DNA from: Pseudobutyrivibrio xylanivorans
GTDB taxonomy: Bacteria > Bacillota > Clostridia > Lachnospirales > Lachnospiraceae
Length of the DNA: 64,000 nucleotides
Direction of reading: 5' to 3'
Assembly (NCBI RefSeq): GCF_010906925.1
Contig: NZ_VTVE01000001.1
Span: forward strand, 1,340,278-1,404,277
Shown: positions 17,205-25,680 of the stretch, in pieces
How the letters are laid out: each line of letters opens with the position of its first letter
Position numbering within the stretch: the first letter of the stretch is position 1
Made by a program: the position numbers and the translations under genes
The notes under the pieces: model-generated
Told to the model about the DNA's origin: nothing
The model's input: the letters and a program-made list of their open reading frames with translations, nothing else
Databases searched by the model: none

Positions 17205-17258
17205 ACCAAACTGATACTTAAAAAATACTCAATTTAAATTAATTTTTAGGGGACAGAT

Positions 17259-18530
17259 ATGAAGGTATACGAGAAAATCTATGACTATTATGTTAAGCAA
17301 ATGAACGAAGGAGCCCTAAACAAAGGGGATAGAATGCCATCTCTCAGGGAGACGGAGCAGCTTCTTAGTGTTAGCCGCACCTCTGTAGAAACAGCATACT
17401 TGCAGCTGTCTGCCGATGGATATATTTACTCAGTGGAGAAGGTTGGCTATTTTGTAACAGGTCTTTCGGCCACCATGAAGGACCGCGTTCAGGAAAAAGA
17501 AATTGAAAATATCAAAAAAGATACTGCCAAAATCCGCTATGACCTAGCTACAATCGGCGAAGATAAGCAGGTTTCTTGCCTTCCGCTTTGGACTAGATAT
17601 ATGAAATCCGCCCTCAGACAAGAGGAACGTTTACTATCCTATTCCGACAATCAAGGTGAAGAAGATCTTAGAGCAGAAATTGCAAAATATGTTAGGAAAA
17701 AAAGAAATATCATTTGCAGCGCAGATGACGTGGTAATCGGCGCCGGATTCCAAAGTTTGCTTACGATTCTAATTGCTCTTAATCCAACTGATAAGACTAT
17801 ATCTTTTCCTACAAGAGAATTTTCTGATGGTGCCAAGACATTTGAGATGGCTGGCTATCAGGTAAATTATAGAGATAAAAACAGTGCCCTCATATATGTC
17901 ACCCCATCCTACATGACCAAATGGGGCCAGGTCATGACTATGAAGAGACGCCGCGAGCTTATCGACCATGCCTTCACCAATGACCACCTTATTATAGAGG
18001 ATGACTATCAAAATGAGTTTGTATTTTCAACCACCCCTACCCCTAGTCTATATGCCATGACTGGCGGAGAGCAAGTGGCCTTCCTTGGCTCCTTTTCAAG
18101 TGTCCTTCTTCCAAGCGTCAGAATCAGTTATATTATTCTTCCAAAGGACACCAAAAACCAGTATCAGGACATAAAAAAATATTTCAACCAAACCACCTCA
18201 AAGGCTGAGCAAATTGCACTTGCCCAGTTTCTTCGTGATGGCCATCTTAACAGGCACATAAAAAAAATCCGTAAACTACAAGAAGAGAAACGTGAACTAG
18301 CTCTTAGTGAACTAAGTAAACATTTCTCTTCTGAACAATTATTATTTGGCGATAGCGGAATGGAAATCGCCTTAAATTTAAAAGGTAAAAACCTATCAGA
18401 TGCGCTTCTAAAAAAAGGCATCGCGGTAAATACTATCAGCTCTACTGAAGATGAGGAAACTCTTCTTTTGTCCTTCAGCAGAATTCCAAAGGAAGATATT
18501 CCAGCGGCTGTAAATGCCCTTTACTCCTGA
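17259..18530 (+). CDS. MocR/PdxR-like GntR regulator with a lysine-less aminotransferase domain
   Basis: This 423-residue regulator has a GntR winged helix at about 1-68 (GDRMPSLRETEQLLSVSRTS) and an aminotransferase-fold sensor domain at about 105-423. The fold is recognisable from VIGAGFQSLL, VTPSYMTKWGQ and IIEDDYQNEF. In typical members the PLP Schiff-base lysine is in GTFSK; here the motif reads GSFSS and residue 281 is serine, so covalent PLP binding is not possible at that position. Most PdxR proteins activate vitamin B6 synthesis or uptake genes. Its divergent placement from an ECF S component supports control of B6-type uptake, with an altered sensing mode. The ribosome site is weak (AGGGGAC). 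Confidence 0.87.
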   Translation: MKVYEKIYDYYVKQMNEGALNKGDRMPSLRETEQLLSVSRTSVETAYLQLSADGYIYSVEKVGYFVTGLSATMKDRVQEKEIENIKKDTAKIRYDLATIGEDKQVSCLPLWTRYMKSALRQEERLLSYSDNQGEEDLRAEIAKYVRKKRNIICSADDVVIGAGFQSLLTILIALNPTDKTISFPTREFSDGAKTFEMAGYQVNYRDKNSALIYVTPSYMTKWGQVMTMKRRRELIDHAFTNDHLIIEDDYQNEFVFSTTPTPSLYAMTGGEQVAFLGSFSSVLLPSVRISYIILPKDTKNQYQDIKKYFNQTTSKAEQIALAQFLRDGHLNRHIKKIRKLQEEKRELALSELSKHFSSEQLLFGDSGMEIALNLKGKNLSDALLKKGIAVNTISSTEDEETLLLSFSRIPKEDIPAAVNALYS

Positions 18531-20545
18531 ATATATTGTCCGTTTTCTGTCAACATATATCGGGTTATTAAATCAGTTTTAACAAATCCGATTGTAACAT
18601 GACCTGTATTATCAGTGTATTTATCTATCCTGTCTACCTCATCTGATAATAAAACCGGTTCATGTGTATGGGTAATAGTACTATAATAATACAATTCACT
18701 TCCCTTTAGATAATAGAATTCTCCAGGACTTGAGACAGATATATTATCAATGGCTGAAGCATCTTCATCTATAACTTCATCTGTGGATTCTGTTCTAGAC
18801 CATTTGTACAACTGATTATCAAGCTTGTACAGTACTACATCCTCTTTGGCATTAACTGCAAAGCAATCTACATTTGTACTTTCTGTAATCACATATTTGG
18901 TAGATCCGCCAGGACCAAATTTCACTTCTACAAGCCCTTCATCTGACCGATATGTAACGGCTAATGCTACAACAGCTTTTGTAGCCTCATAAATATCAAC
19001 CTCAGATAATCCTGGCTCATCAATAACAGATAATTCTTTTGTAAATTTGTTAGCACAGTAGATCTTACCATCCACAGCAATATTGTTAACTAATATAGCG
19101 CTCTTGTCATTGGAAATAATATACTCAGAATTATCATTTATTGTCACATCATATTCTATATCTTCATCACTTCCATCATAATATCTATGCAAGTGATTAT
19201 TCTCATCCAAATAAAAAGTACAAAGTAAATCATATGCAACAGAAATTGGTTTGCACTCTCCTGATGCTATTACTTTCTGATTGTTTCCATCTTTGTCACA
19301 CTGAATAAGAGCTTTTCCTTCATCAGTTTCCCCTAAATATAAAAAGCCTGCTTTACTTGTTGAAGCAGCAAAAACAAAAGAATCCGCATTAGAAGCTACT
19401 GTATATTCTTCATAATCATTGTTATCGTATTTACGATAAATCAAATCATTGTTTTCATTTATATATGCAAGGTCATCTCCATCTGATGAAATTTGGAAAT
19501 CCTTTACTTTACTAGCTACGATTTCTGGCTCCAACTTTTTATCTACCAAAAACAACTGCCCTTCCTGATAATATGCAATCCTTTTGTGATTTAAGTCAGA
19601 CTTCACAATAGCATTATTAAATATTTCAATTCTTTCTCCATCACTTTTATAGATCTTTCCTAAGTCAGCGTAAACATATACAACTGGATCCTGTTCGACT
19701 CCTGCCGACAAACCGTAAATATTTAAATTTGTTTTATTGTATAATTCTTGCCTAGCATATTCAGAATTTAAATATCTATTATCTATACTAGTCGATGGTG
19801 TATCATATGTATACGTAGGTTGATAAGTTGCAGTTTCATAAACTATTTGTAGCATGAACACCAAAATGGACATTAGCGCAGCAAACAGCTTCCCTTTAAA
19901 ACTCTTACGAGATTTTGCTCGATTTCCTTTCGAAATATCGCTTGAGTCAGCTGAACTTGCTACACCACTAAACTCATATTTATTATCCTTATATCTGTAT
20001 GGCTCCTCTTCTTTATCTTCTGCAGCTATAGAACTTGAAGTGACAGCAGCCGAATTATCTTCTTCATCCTCATCATCCGAATCTGCAGTAATAGCATCAG
20101 CAATATTCTCTACAGCATCAGTAATATTCTCAACTGCATCAGCTATATCCTCTTTCATATCATCCCCAACCTCTAACACGTCCTCAGCAATATCATACAT
20201 AGCTTCGCTGAATGTATCAAAAATAGAGATATCCTCAGATTCATCTTCTGATGTATCTGTTCTAGACTCAGCTACAAAAGGAGCTGTCTTTACACTATTT
20301 TCTGCTACTGGCTCTTCTGTCACAGGCTCAAATACCTGGTTTGATACTGATGTAGCTTCTGCTTTATTCTCTTTTGCCAACTCCACCCCTGCCGTAGCTG
20401 CAGGTGTTTCCTCTGTACCCCAATTAATTCCATAACTAGTGCGAGGTTCTGGTTTTGAAACTCCGCCAGAAAAATCAACTATCCGCCCACACTTAGGGCA
20501 GGCAATATGTCCATCTACAGGCGCTCCGCAATTTTTACAATTCAT
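18521..20545 (-). CDS. Zinc-ribbon membrane protein with extracellular propeller-like domain
   Basis: This is a 674-residue protein. The N-terminus is a zinc ribbon (CKNCGAP...CPKCGR, residues 3-20). A long acidic low-complexity linker (about 30-190, rich in E, D, S) follows, then one transmembrane helix at about 220-240, then a ~430-residue outer domain with repeats of the type YADLGKIYKSDGERIEIF and LFLVDKKLEPEIVAS that suggest a beta-propeller. Proteins with this layout are common in Lachnospiraceae but I know no function. I chose the ATG at 20545, nine bases after GGGAGA; an ATG at 20554 is too close. Its 3' end overlaps the convergent MocR gene by 10 nt. Confidence 0.75.
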   Translation of the reverse strand: MNCKNCGAPVDGHIACPKCGRIVDFSGGVSKPEPRTSYGINWGTEETPAATAGVELAKENKAEATSVSNQVFEPVTEEPVAENSVKTAPFVAESRTDTSEDESEDISIFDTFSEAMYDIAEDVLEVGDDMKEDIADAVENITDAVENIADAITADSDDEDEEDNSAAVTSSSIAAEDKEEEPYRYKDNKYEFSGVASSADSSDISKGNRAKSRKSFKGKLFAALMSILVFMLQIVYETATYQPTYTYDTPSTSIDNRYLNSEYARQELYNKTNLNIYGLSAGVEQDPVVYVYADLGKIYKSDGERIEIFNNAIVKSDLNHKRIAYYQEGQLFLVDKKLEPEIVASKVKDFQISSDGDDLAYINENNDLIYRKYDNNDYEEYTVASNADSFVFAASTSKAGFLYLGETDEGKALIQCDKDGNNQKVIASGECKPISVAYDLLCTFYLDENNHLHRYYDGSDEDIEYDVTINDNSEYIISNDKSAILVNNIAVDGKIYCANKFTKELSVIDEPGLSEVDIYEATKAVVALAVTYRSDEGLVEVKFGPGGSTKYVITESTNVDCFAVNAKEDVVLYKLDNQLYKWSRTESTDEVIDEDASAIDNISVSSPGEFYYLKGSELYYYSTITHTHEPVLLSDEVDRIDKYTDNTGHVTIGFVKTDLITRYMLTENGQYIQE

Positions 20546-20572
20546 AAACAACATTCTCCCAAATAAACTAAA

Positions 20573-21394
20573 CTACAATGAAATAAACGCAGCTAGGCTG
20601 CCTCGATTTGCTCCCATAATTCTGTGTGAGTAGAATAAATCTGGATTGCACCGAGTGCAGTAATCCGTAATTTCAATATTCTCCTCTGGCACTCCTGCTT
20701 CAAGAAAAACAAGCTTGCATGCAGCCCACAAATCAAGCATGTATTTATCTGAATCATCTGGATTAAAGACCGATGGTTTTAAAATCACATCTCTATTTTC
20801 TTCTCCAAATGCACCTACAAAAGCATCTGCAACATCAGCACTTACCTCGTAGCAATTTCTGCATATGCTTGGAGCTATACCACAGATTACATCAGCTGGA
20901 ACTGTGCCAAAATGCTCAGCCATTTTTTCAATAGTCACCTTGCCAATTTTTCCAACTGTTCCTCTCCAACCAGAGTGGGAAAGAGCCACCACTTCATGAA
21001 CCGGATCATACAAAAAAAGAGGAACACAATCCGCATAAAAAGTAACCAGTGGCATGTCCTTTACATTTGTAATAAGCCCATCTACATCATCATAAGGAAG
21101 CGGTCTAACTATTCCATTTCCTGCATCCTTTTCATCCACCACAATTACATTGGTTGTGTGTGTCTGCTTTGAAAGGCACATACGCTCATAATTCATATCA
21201 AGTGCATTTGCAATTCGCTTAAAATTCTCGTGTACATTGGCATCCTCATCTCCACGATTGAATCCCAAGTTAAGTGAATCAAAAACACCATCACTCACTC
21301 CACCAATCCTTGTAGAAAAGCCATGCTTCACACCTGCATTCTTAAACAAATCAAATGTCATAAAAGTCACGTTATTTTTTGTCTCTTTATTCAT
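20573..21394 (-). CDS. pgeF: Peptidoglycan editing factor PgeF / polyphenol oxidase family (YfiH)
   Basis: This is a 273-residue multicopper-oxidase-like 'laccase domain' protein. The family motifs are complete: HGFSTRIGGVSDG near the start, TFYADCVPLFLYDP, LSHSGWRGTVGKI and CGIAPSICRNCYEVS, which supply the Cys and His metal ligands. E. coli PgeF prevents incorporation of wrong peptide stems into peptidoglycan; related enzymes act on purine nucleosides. I chose the ATG at 21394, with GAGGA eight bases before it, over a GTG at 21436 that lacks a ribosome site. It lies 27 nt upstream of the zinc-ribbon protein gene and is probably co-transcribed with it. Confidence 0.9.
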   Translation of the reverse strand: MNKETKNNVTFMTFDLFKNAGVKHGFSTRIGGVSDGVFDSLNLGFNRGDEDANVHENFKRIANALDMNYERMCLSKQTHTTNVIVVDEKDAGNGIVRPLPYDDVDGLITNVKDMPLVTFYADCVPLFLYDPVHEVVALSHSGWRGTVGKIGKVTIEKMAEHFGTVPADVICGIAPSICRNCYEVSADVADAFVGAFGEENRDVILKPSVFNPDDSDKYMLDLWAACKLVFLEAGVPEENIEITDYCTRCNPDLFYSHRIMGANRGSLAAFISL

Positions 21395-21737
21395 AGCATT
21401 GTCCTCGTCTATTCTTCTGCATACCTCATATGTCACTTATATCAATTTAAGCCTTGGTAGTATAATAATACTTTTGCACCGACCTGTAAAGTATCTTTTT
21501 CTACTGCTTGCACGGACTTTTTCATTTTAGGCAGTAAAATCAATTCGCCATCTACATAACCTACAGCAGGAAACCTCACCTCGCCCCTACCCTACCGCAA
21601 AAAATAATAAGCAAGACGACAACAAATGATATTCTTATTTAAATTTCCTATATGTTATACTTAAAACATATCTGGGCAGTAAACTGGCAAATACAAATGC
21701 CCATAATACTATTGTATTTAAGTAAAAGGGGGTCACT
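21395..21737. other. Divergent intergenic region between pgeF and the aldo/keto reductase gene
   Basis: These 343 bases contain one possible short ORF on the minus strand (21442-21579), listed separately. On the plus strand a TATACT -10-like element at about 21655-21660 and an inverted repeat AAATACAA...TTGTATTT (about 21689-21719) precede the aldo/keto reductase start. On the minus strand TTTACA and TATTAT are 17 bases apart at about 21463-21491, a plausible pgeF promoter. I see no riboswitch or RNA gene. Confidence 0.4.
21442..21579 (-). CDS. Possible 45-residue small protein upstream of pgeF
   Basis: A GTG at 21579 preceded by AGGGG opens a frame of 45 codons closed by TGA at 21442. The peptide begins MRFPAVGYVDGELILLPKMK and ends VLLYYQGLN, a natural-looking amphipathic composition. 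Its codon use resembles neighbouring genes. It could be a small protein, a leader for pgeF or the end of a decayed gene. There is no homologue I recognise, and a possible pgeF promoter overlaps it. Confidence 0.3.
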   Translation of the reverse strand: MRFPAVGYVDGELILLPKMKKSVQAVEKDTLQVGAKVLLYYQGLN

Positions 21738-22868
21738 ATGGCAGAAAGATATTTCGGTGAAAGCACACCAAAGCTTGGATTTGGCTTGATGCGCCTTCCA
21801 AAGGAAAAGGACAATCCAACAAAGATTGATATAGAACGTACTAAGGAAATGGTAGACATGTTTATGAAGGCAGGTCTTACCTATTTTGACACCGCTTTTG
21901 TATATGATGGCGGCGAATCAGAGAAGGCAGCAAAGCTTGCTCTCGTAGATAGATATCCACGTGAGAGCTACACACTGGCAACAAAGCTTGCTTCATTTGC
22001 TGCAACAGATGAGGCTAGCGCAAAGCAGGAGCTTCTTACTAGTCTTGAGCGCACTGGAGCAGGATACATCGACTACTATCTTCTCCACGCTCTTCAGGAT
22101 GGCAACTATAAAAAATACGATGAATGGCATCTTTGGGATTATGTAAAGGAAATGAAGGAAAAGGGCCTGATTAAGCATTGGGGATTCTCATTCCACTCTA
22201 CTCCTGAGCGACTTGATGAGATTCTTACAGCTCATCCAGATGCTGAGTTTGTTCAGCTTCAGATCAACTATGCTGACTGGAACAATCCAGATGTTCAGTC
22301 AAGAGCTTGCTACGAAGTTGCCAGAAAGCATGGCAAATCAATTGTAGTAATGGAGCCTATTAAAGGTGGCACATTGGCCAATCCTCCAAAGGCAGTTAGA
22401 GATTTGCTTACAAGTGCAAGACCAGATTTAAGCGTAGCTTCATGGGCAATTAGATTCGTGGCATCACTTGATGGCATTATCACTGTACTTTCAGGTATGT
22501 CCACTGAGGAGCAGATGGCTGACAATCTTTCTTATATGGCAGACTTTAAGCCACTTTCAGAAGATGAAAAGAAAGTTATTAAGCAGGCGCAGGATATCTT
22601 GGATGGCATCGATTCTATCCCTTGTACCTCTTGTCACTACTGTACAGACGGCTGCCCTATGCAGATTCCTATTCCAGAGATTTTCTCTGCAAGAAACAAG
22701 CAGCTTATCTGGGAGCAAAAAGAGGCAGGTCAGGCTGACTACGACAAGGCCGTATCAAATAAAGGAATGGCCAGCGCATGTATTCAGTGTGGTCAGTGTG
22801 AGGGTGTATGTCCTCAGCATATTGATATCATTAACAGACTACAGGATTGTGCAGCTGCATTTGAATAA
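21738..22868 (+). CDS. Aldo/keto reductase with C-terminal [4Fe-4S] ferredoxin domain
   Basis: This is a 376-residue oxidoreductase. Residues 1-280 form an aldo/keto reductase barrel with the catalytic Asp and Tyr in TYFDTAFVYDG, Lys in LATKLAS and His in YYLLHALQD. Residues 290-376 carry two four-cysteine clusters: CTSCHYCTDGCPMQ and CIQCGQCEGVCPQH. Such reductases are common in anaerobes and probably exchange electrons with ferredoxin or another carrier, but the substrate is unknown. The gene is 18 nt upstream of larE on the same strand and may be the first gene of the lar operon. An AGGGGG ribosome site precedes the ATG. Confidence 0.92.
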   Translation: MAERYFGESTPKLGFGLMRLPKEKDNPTKIDIERTKEMVDMFMKAGLTYFDTAFVYDGGESEKAAKLALVDRYPRESYTLATKLASFAATDEASAKQELLTSLERTGAGYIDYYLLHALQDGNYKKYDEWHLWDYVKEMKEKGLIKHWGFSFHSTPERLDEILTAHPDAEFVQLQINYADWNNPDVQSRACYEVARKHGKSIVVMEPIKGGTLANPPKAVRDLLTSARPDLSVASWAIRFVASLDGIITVLSGMSTEEQMADNLSYMADFKPLSEDEKKVIKQAQDILDGIDSIPCTSCHYCTDGCPMQIPIPEIFSARNKQLIWEQKEAGQADYDKAVSNKGMASACIQCGQCEGVCPQHIDIINRLQDCAAAFE

Positions 22869-22886
22869 CACAAAAGGATTACAATC

Positions 22887-23705
22887 ATGAGCGACAATAA
22901 ACTAAATGAATTAAAAGCATACCTTAAGGAAAAAGGCAGTATTGCCATCGCCTATTCAGCTGGGGTGGATTCTACTTTTCTTCTTAAGGTAGCCCACGAT
23001 ACCCTAGGGGATTCCTGCATAGCAATCACAGGAATCAGCGAAGTCTTCCCTCACAAAGAGCAGGATGAAGCTTCTGAATTCTGCAAAAAAGAAGGCATCC
23101 GCCAGCTTATCCTCTATCCCCACGAGGTGGAGGACGAAGAATTCGCCAAGAATCCTTCTAACCGCTGTTACATCTGCAAGCACATTCTCTTCTCTCGTAT
23201 GAAAAAGATGGCTGCAGAAAATGGCATTGCTTACATAGCAGAGGGCTCTAACTTAGATGACCTAGGTGACTATCGTCCAGGGCTTCAGGCCATAAAAGAA
23301 TTAGAGATTTTAAGTCCTCTTAGAGAAGTGGGATTGACAAAGGCAGAAATCCGTCAGTATTCCAAGGAGCTAGGTCTTCCTACATGGGACAAGCCATCAT
23401 TTGCCTGTCTTTCATCCAGAATTCCATACGGCGAGCGAATCACTCCAGAAAAGCTTGCAATGATTGAAAAAGCTGAGGATCTTATCTCCTCACTTGGGAT
23501 TAAGCAGTTTCGTGTACGCATGCAAAAGGATACAGCTCGCATAGAGACTCTTCCTGAGGATTTTCCTATTCTCCTTCAGGATGATAATCGAAACAGAATA
23601 ATTACTGAATTCAAAAGCTTTGGCTTCAAATATATATCACTGGATTTACAAGGATATCGTACAGGAAGTCTTAACGAAGTTCTATCATCAAAAAAGGATA
23701 ATTAG
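22887..23705 (+). CDS. larE: LarE, sulfur transferase for the nickel-pincer cofactor
   Basis: This 272-residue PP-loop enzyme adds sulfur to the pyridinium dicarboxylate precursor of the nickel-pincer nucleotide. The PP-loop motif is YSAGVDST at 23-30. The cysteine equivalent to the sacrificial Cys176 of Lactobacillus plantarum LarE is C174 in FACLSSR. A C94-x-x-C97 pair (RCYICK) is also present; together these three cysteines fit the LarE class described as holding a [4Fe-4S] cluster and acting catalytically rather than sacrificing its own sulfur. It is followed 3 nt later by larB. Confidence 0.93.
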   Translation: MSDNKLNELKAYLKEKGSIAIAYSAGVDSTFLLKVAHDTLGDSCIAITGISEVFPHKEQDEASEFCKKEGIRQLILYPHEVEDEEFAKNPSNRCYICKHILFSRMKKMAAENGIAYIAEGSNLDDLGDYRPGLQAIKELEILSPLREVGLTKAEIRQYSKELGLPTWDKPSFACLSSRIPYGERITPEKLAMIEKAEDLISSLGIKQFRVRMQKDTARIETLPEDFPILLQDDNRNRIITEFKSFGFKYISLDLQGYRTGSLNEVLSSKKDN

Positions 23706-23708
23706 ACC

Positions 23709-24452
23709 ATGAATGATGAAATCAAAGAATTATTAGAAGGTGTTAAAAACGGAAATATTTCTGTCGATGATGCCATGCACCAATTAAAAACAAAGCCTTT
23801 TAAGGACATCGGCTACGCTAAGCTTGATACTCACAGAGCCCTGAGAAATGGTGTAGGAGAAATCATCTATGGCGCCGGCAAAACACCAGCACAAATCATT
23901 GGCATTATTGATACCATGAAGGAATCAAATCAAAATAGAATCCTCATTACTCGCATTTCACCAGAAAAGGCTGATGAAGTCAAAAAAGCTCACGACATTA
24001 CCTACTACGAAGATGCAAAAATTGCCATCATAGGCGGCATTCCACAGGCTAATGGCAAGGGCACAATTGTAGTAGCCACAGGTGGTACTAGCGATATTCC
24101 TGTTGCAGAAGAAGCTGCTCTTACAGCAGAGTTTCTTGGCAACAATGTAAAACGTATATACGATGTGGGAGTTGCCGGTATACATCGCACACTTTCCCAC
24201 CTTGATGATATTGTAGATGCCAATGTAATAATTGCCATCGCAGGTATGGAGGGTGCTCTTGCCAGCGTACTTGGCGGACTTGCAGAATGTCCTGTAATTG
24301 CTGTTCCTACTTCTGTAGGATACGGTGCATCATTTGGTGGAATATCAGCACTTTTATCCATGCTAAATTCCTGTGCCAACGGAATCTCCGTGGTAAATAT
24401 TGATAATGGTTTTGGAGCTGCCTACCAAGCCAGCCTAATTAACCATCGTTAA
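23709..24452 (+). CDS. larB: LarB, nickel-pincer cofactor biosynthesis carboxylase/hydrolase
   Basis: This is a 247-residue protein. LarB carboxylates nicotinic acid adenine dinucleotide at C5 and hydrolyses it, the first step of the nickel-pincer pathway. The C-terminal half resembles AIR carboxylase (PurE-like), visible in ATGGTSDIPVAEEAALT, AGMEGALASVLGGL and PTSVGYGASFGG. Length and motifs are normal. It is the middle gene of larE-larB-larC. Confidence 0.93.
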   Translation: MNDEIKELLEGVKNGNISVDDAMHQLKTKPFKDIGYAKLDTHRALRNGVGEIIYGAGKTPAQIIGIIDTMKESNQNRILITRISPEKADEVKKAHDITYYEDAKIAIIGGIPQANGKGTIVVATGGTSDIPVAEEAALTAEFLGNNVKRIYDVGVAGIHRTLSHLDDIVDANVIIAIAGMEGALASVLGGLAECPVIAVPTSVGYGASFGGISALLSMLNSCANGISVVNIDNGFGAAYQASLINHR

Positions 24453-24468
24453 ACTTATAGGAGGAACT

Positions 24469-25680
24469 ATGAAGACTCTCTATATTGAATGTAAAATGGG
24501 TGCTGCTGGTGATATGCTTACAGCTGCTCTACTTGAACTGGTAGATGACAAAGATGCCACCCTTAATGAGCTTAATAAAATAGGAATTCCAGGAGTTGCA
24601 TATACCGCTTCTTCTGCGGAAAAATGTGGTATCAAGGGAACTCATGTCACTGTATCCATAAATGGCGTAGAAGAAGAAATAGAACACAGCCATCACGACG
24701 AACATGACCATAATCATGAACACCACCATCATTCTCACAGTAGCTTAGCTGACATTACCCATATCATAGAACATCTATCTGTTGATGATGCAGTTAAAAA
24801 TCATGGAATCGAAATCTATAATTCTATAGCAGAGGCTGAATCAGCTGTCCACGGTGAGCCTGTCAGTGAAATTCATTTTCATGAGGTAGGCACTATGGAT
24901 GCCATAGCTGACGTGATTGCCGTATGCTACTTAATAAATAAGCTTCAGGTGGAGGATATCATCGTATCCCCTATCAATGTGGGAAGTGGAACTGTTAAGT
25001 GCGCCCACGGCATTTTACCTGTGCCTGCTCCTGCCACTGCACTATTACTAAAGGGCCTGCCAACATACAGCGACACAGTAGAAAGCGAGCTATGCACTCC
25101 TACAGGAGCTGCAATTCTCATGCATTTCGGCAGAGAATTTAAATCTATGCCTACCATGACTACTGAAAAAATTGGCTACGGTATGGGCAAGAAAGATTTC
25201 CCTGTGGCTAACTGTGTCCGCATTTTCCTAGGTGAGACCATAGGCTCAACAGATGAAATAATAGAATTAAACTGCAATATAGATGATATTACTGGAGAAG
25301 ATTTAGGATTTGCTCTTGATGCCATCTATGAATCAGGAGCTAGGGAAGCATTCTTCACATCTGTCCAGATGAAGAAAAATCGTCCTGGCGTATTGCTTAC
25401 AGTTATCACAACTGCTGCAGATAAGGATGCTGTGGTAAAAGCTATTTTTGCCAACACTACCACTATTGGCATCAGAGAAAAAGCATGTAATCGCTTTATT
25501 CTTGATAGAAAAATAGAAACTATTGATACTCCACTAGGCCCTGTTCATGTTAAAAAATCAAGTGGCTATGGAGTCCAAAAATCTAAAGTAGAGTTTGATG
25601 ATTTATCAAAAATTGCAAAAGAAAAAGGGCTTAGTCTTACAGAAGTAAGAACTACCATAGCCCCTTTCATAAATGAGTAA
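24469..25680 (+). CDS. larC: LarC, nickel insertion protein (cyclometallase)
   Basis: This 403-residue protein is the CTP-dependent enzyme that inserts nickel to complete the pincer cofactor. The N-terminal signature CKMGAAGDMLTAAL is clear. A histidine-rich stretch at about residues 63-90, nearly all H, D, E and S, is probably a nickel store. In L. plantarum LarC needs a ribosomal frameshift joining larC1 and larC2; here the gene is one uninterrupted frame. GGAGG lies six bases before the ATG. The stop codon is directly adjacent to that of the convergent LysR gene, with no terminator between. No larA is in the window. Confidence 0.94.
   Translation: MKTLYIECKMGAAGDMLTAALLELVDDKDATLNELNKIGIPGVAYTASSAEKCGIKGTHVTVSINGVEEEIEHSHHDEHDHNHEHHHHSHSSLADITHIIEHLSVDDAVKNHGIEIYNSIAEAESAVHGEPVSEIHFHEVGTMDAIADVIAVCYLINKLQVEDIIVSPINVGSGTVKCAHGILPVPAPATALLLKGLPTYSDTVESELCTPTGAAILMHFGREFKSMPTMTTEKIGYGMGKKDFPVANCVRIFLGETIGSTDEIIELNCNIDDITGEDLGFALDAIYESGAREAFFTSVQMKKNRPGVLLTVITTAADKDAVVKAIFANTTTIGIREKACNRFILDRKIETIDTPLGPVHVKKSSGYGVQKSKVEFDDLSKIAKEKGLSLTEVRTTIAPFINE

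Noticed and set aside
24469..25680. Programmed frameshift in larC, as in L. plantarum
   Set aside because: The gene is one continuous 403-codon frame with both halves present.
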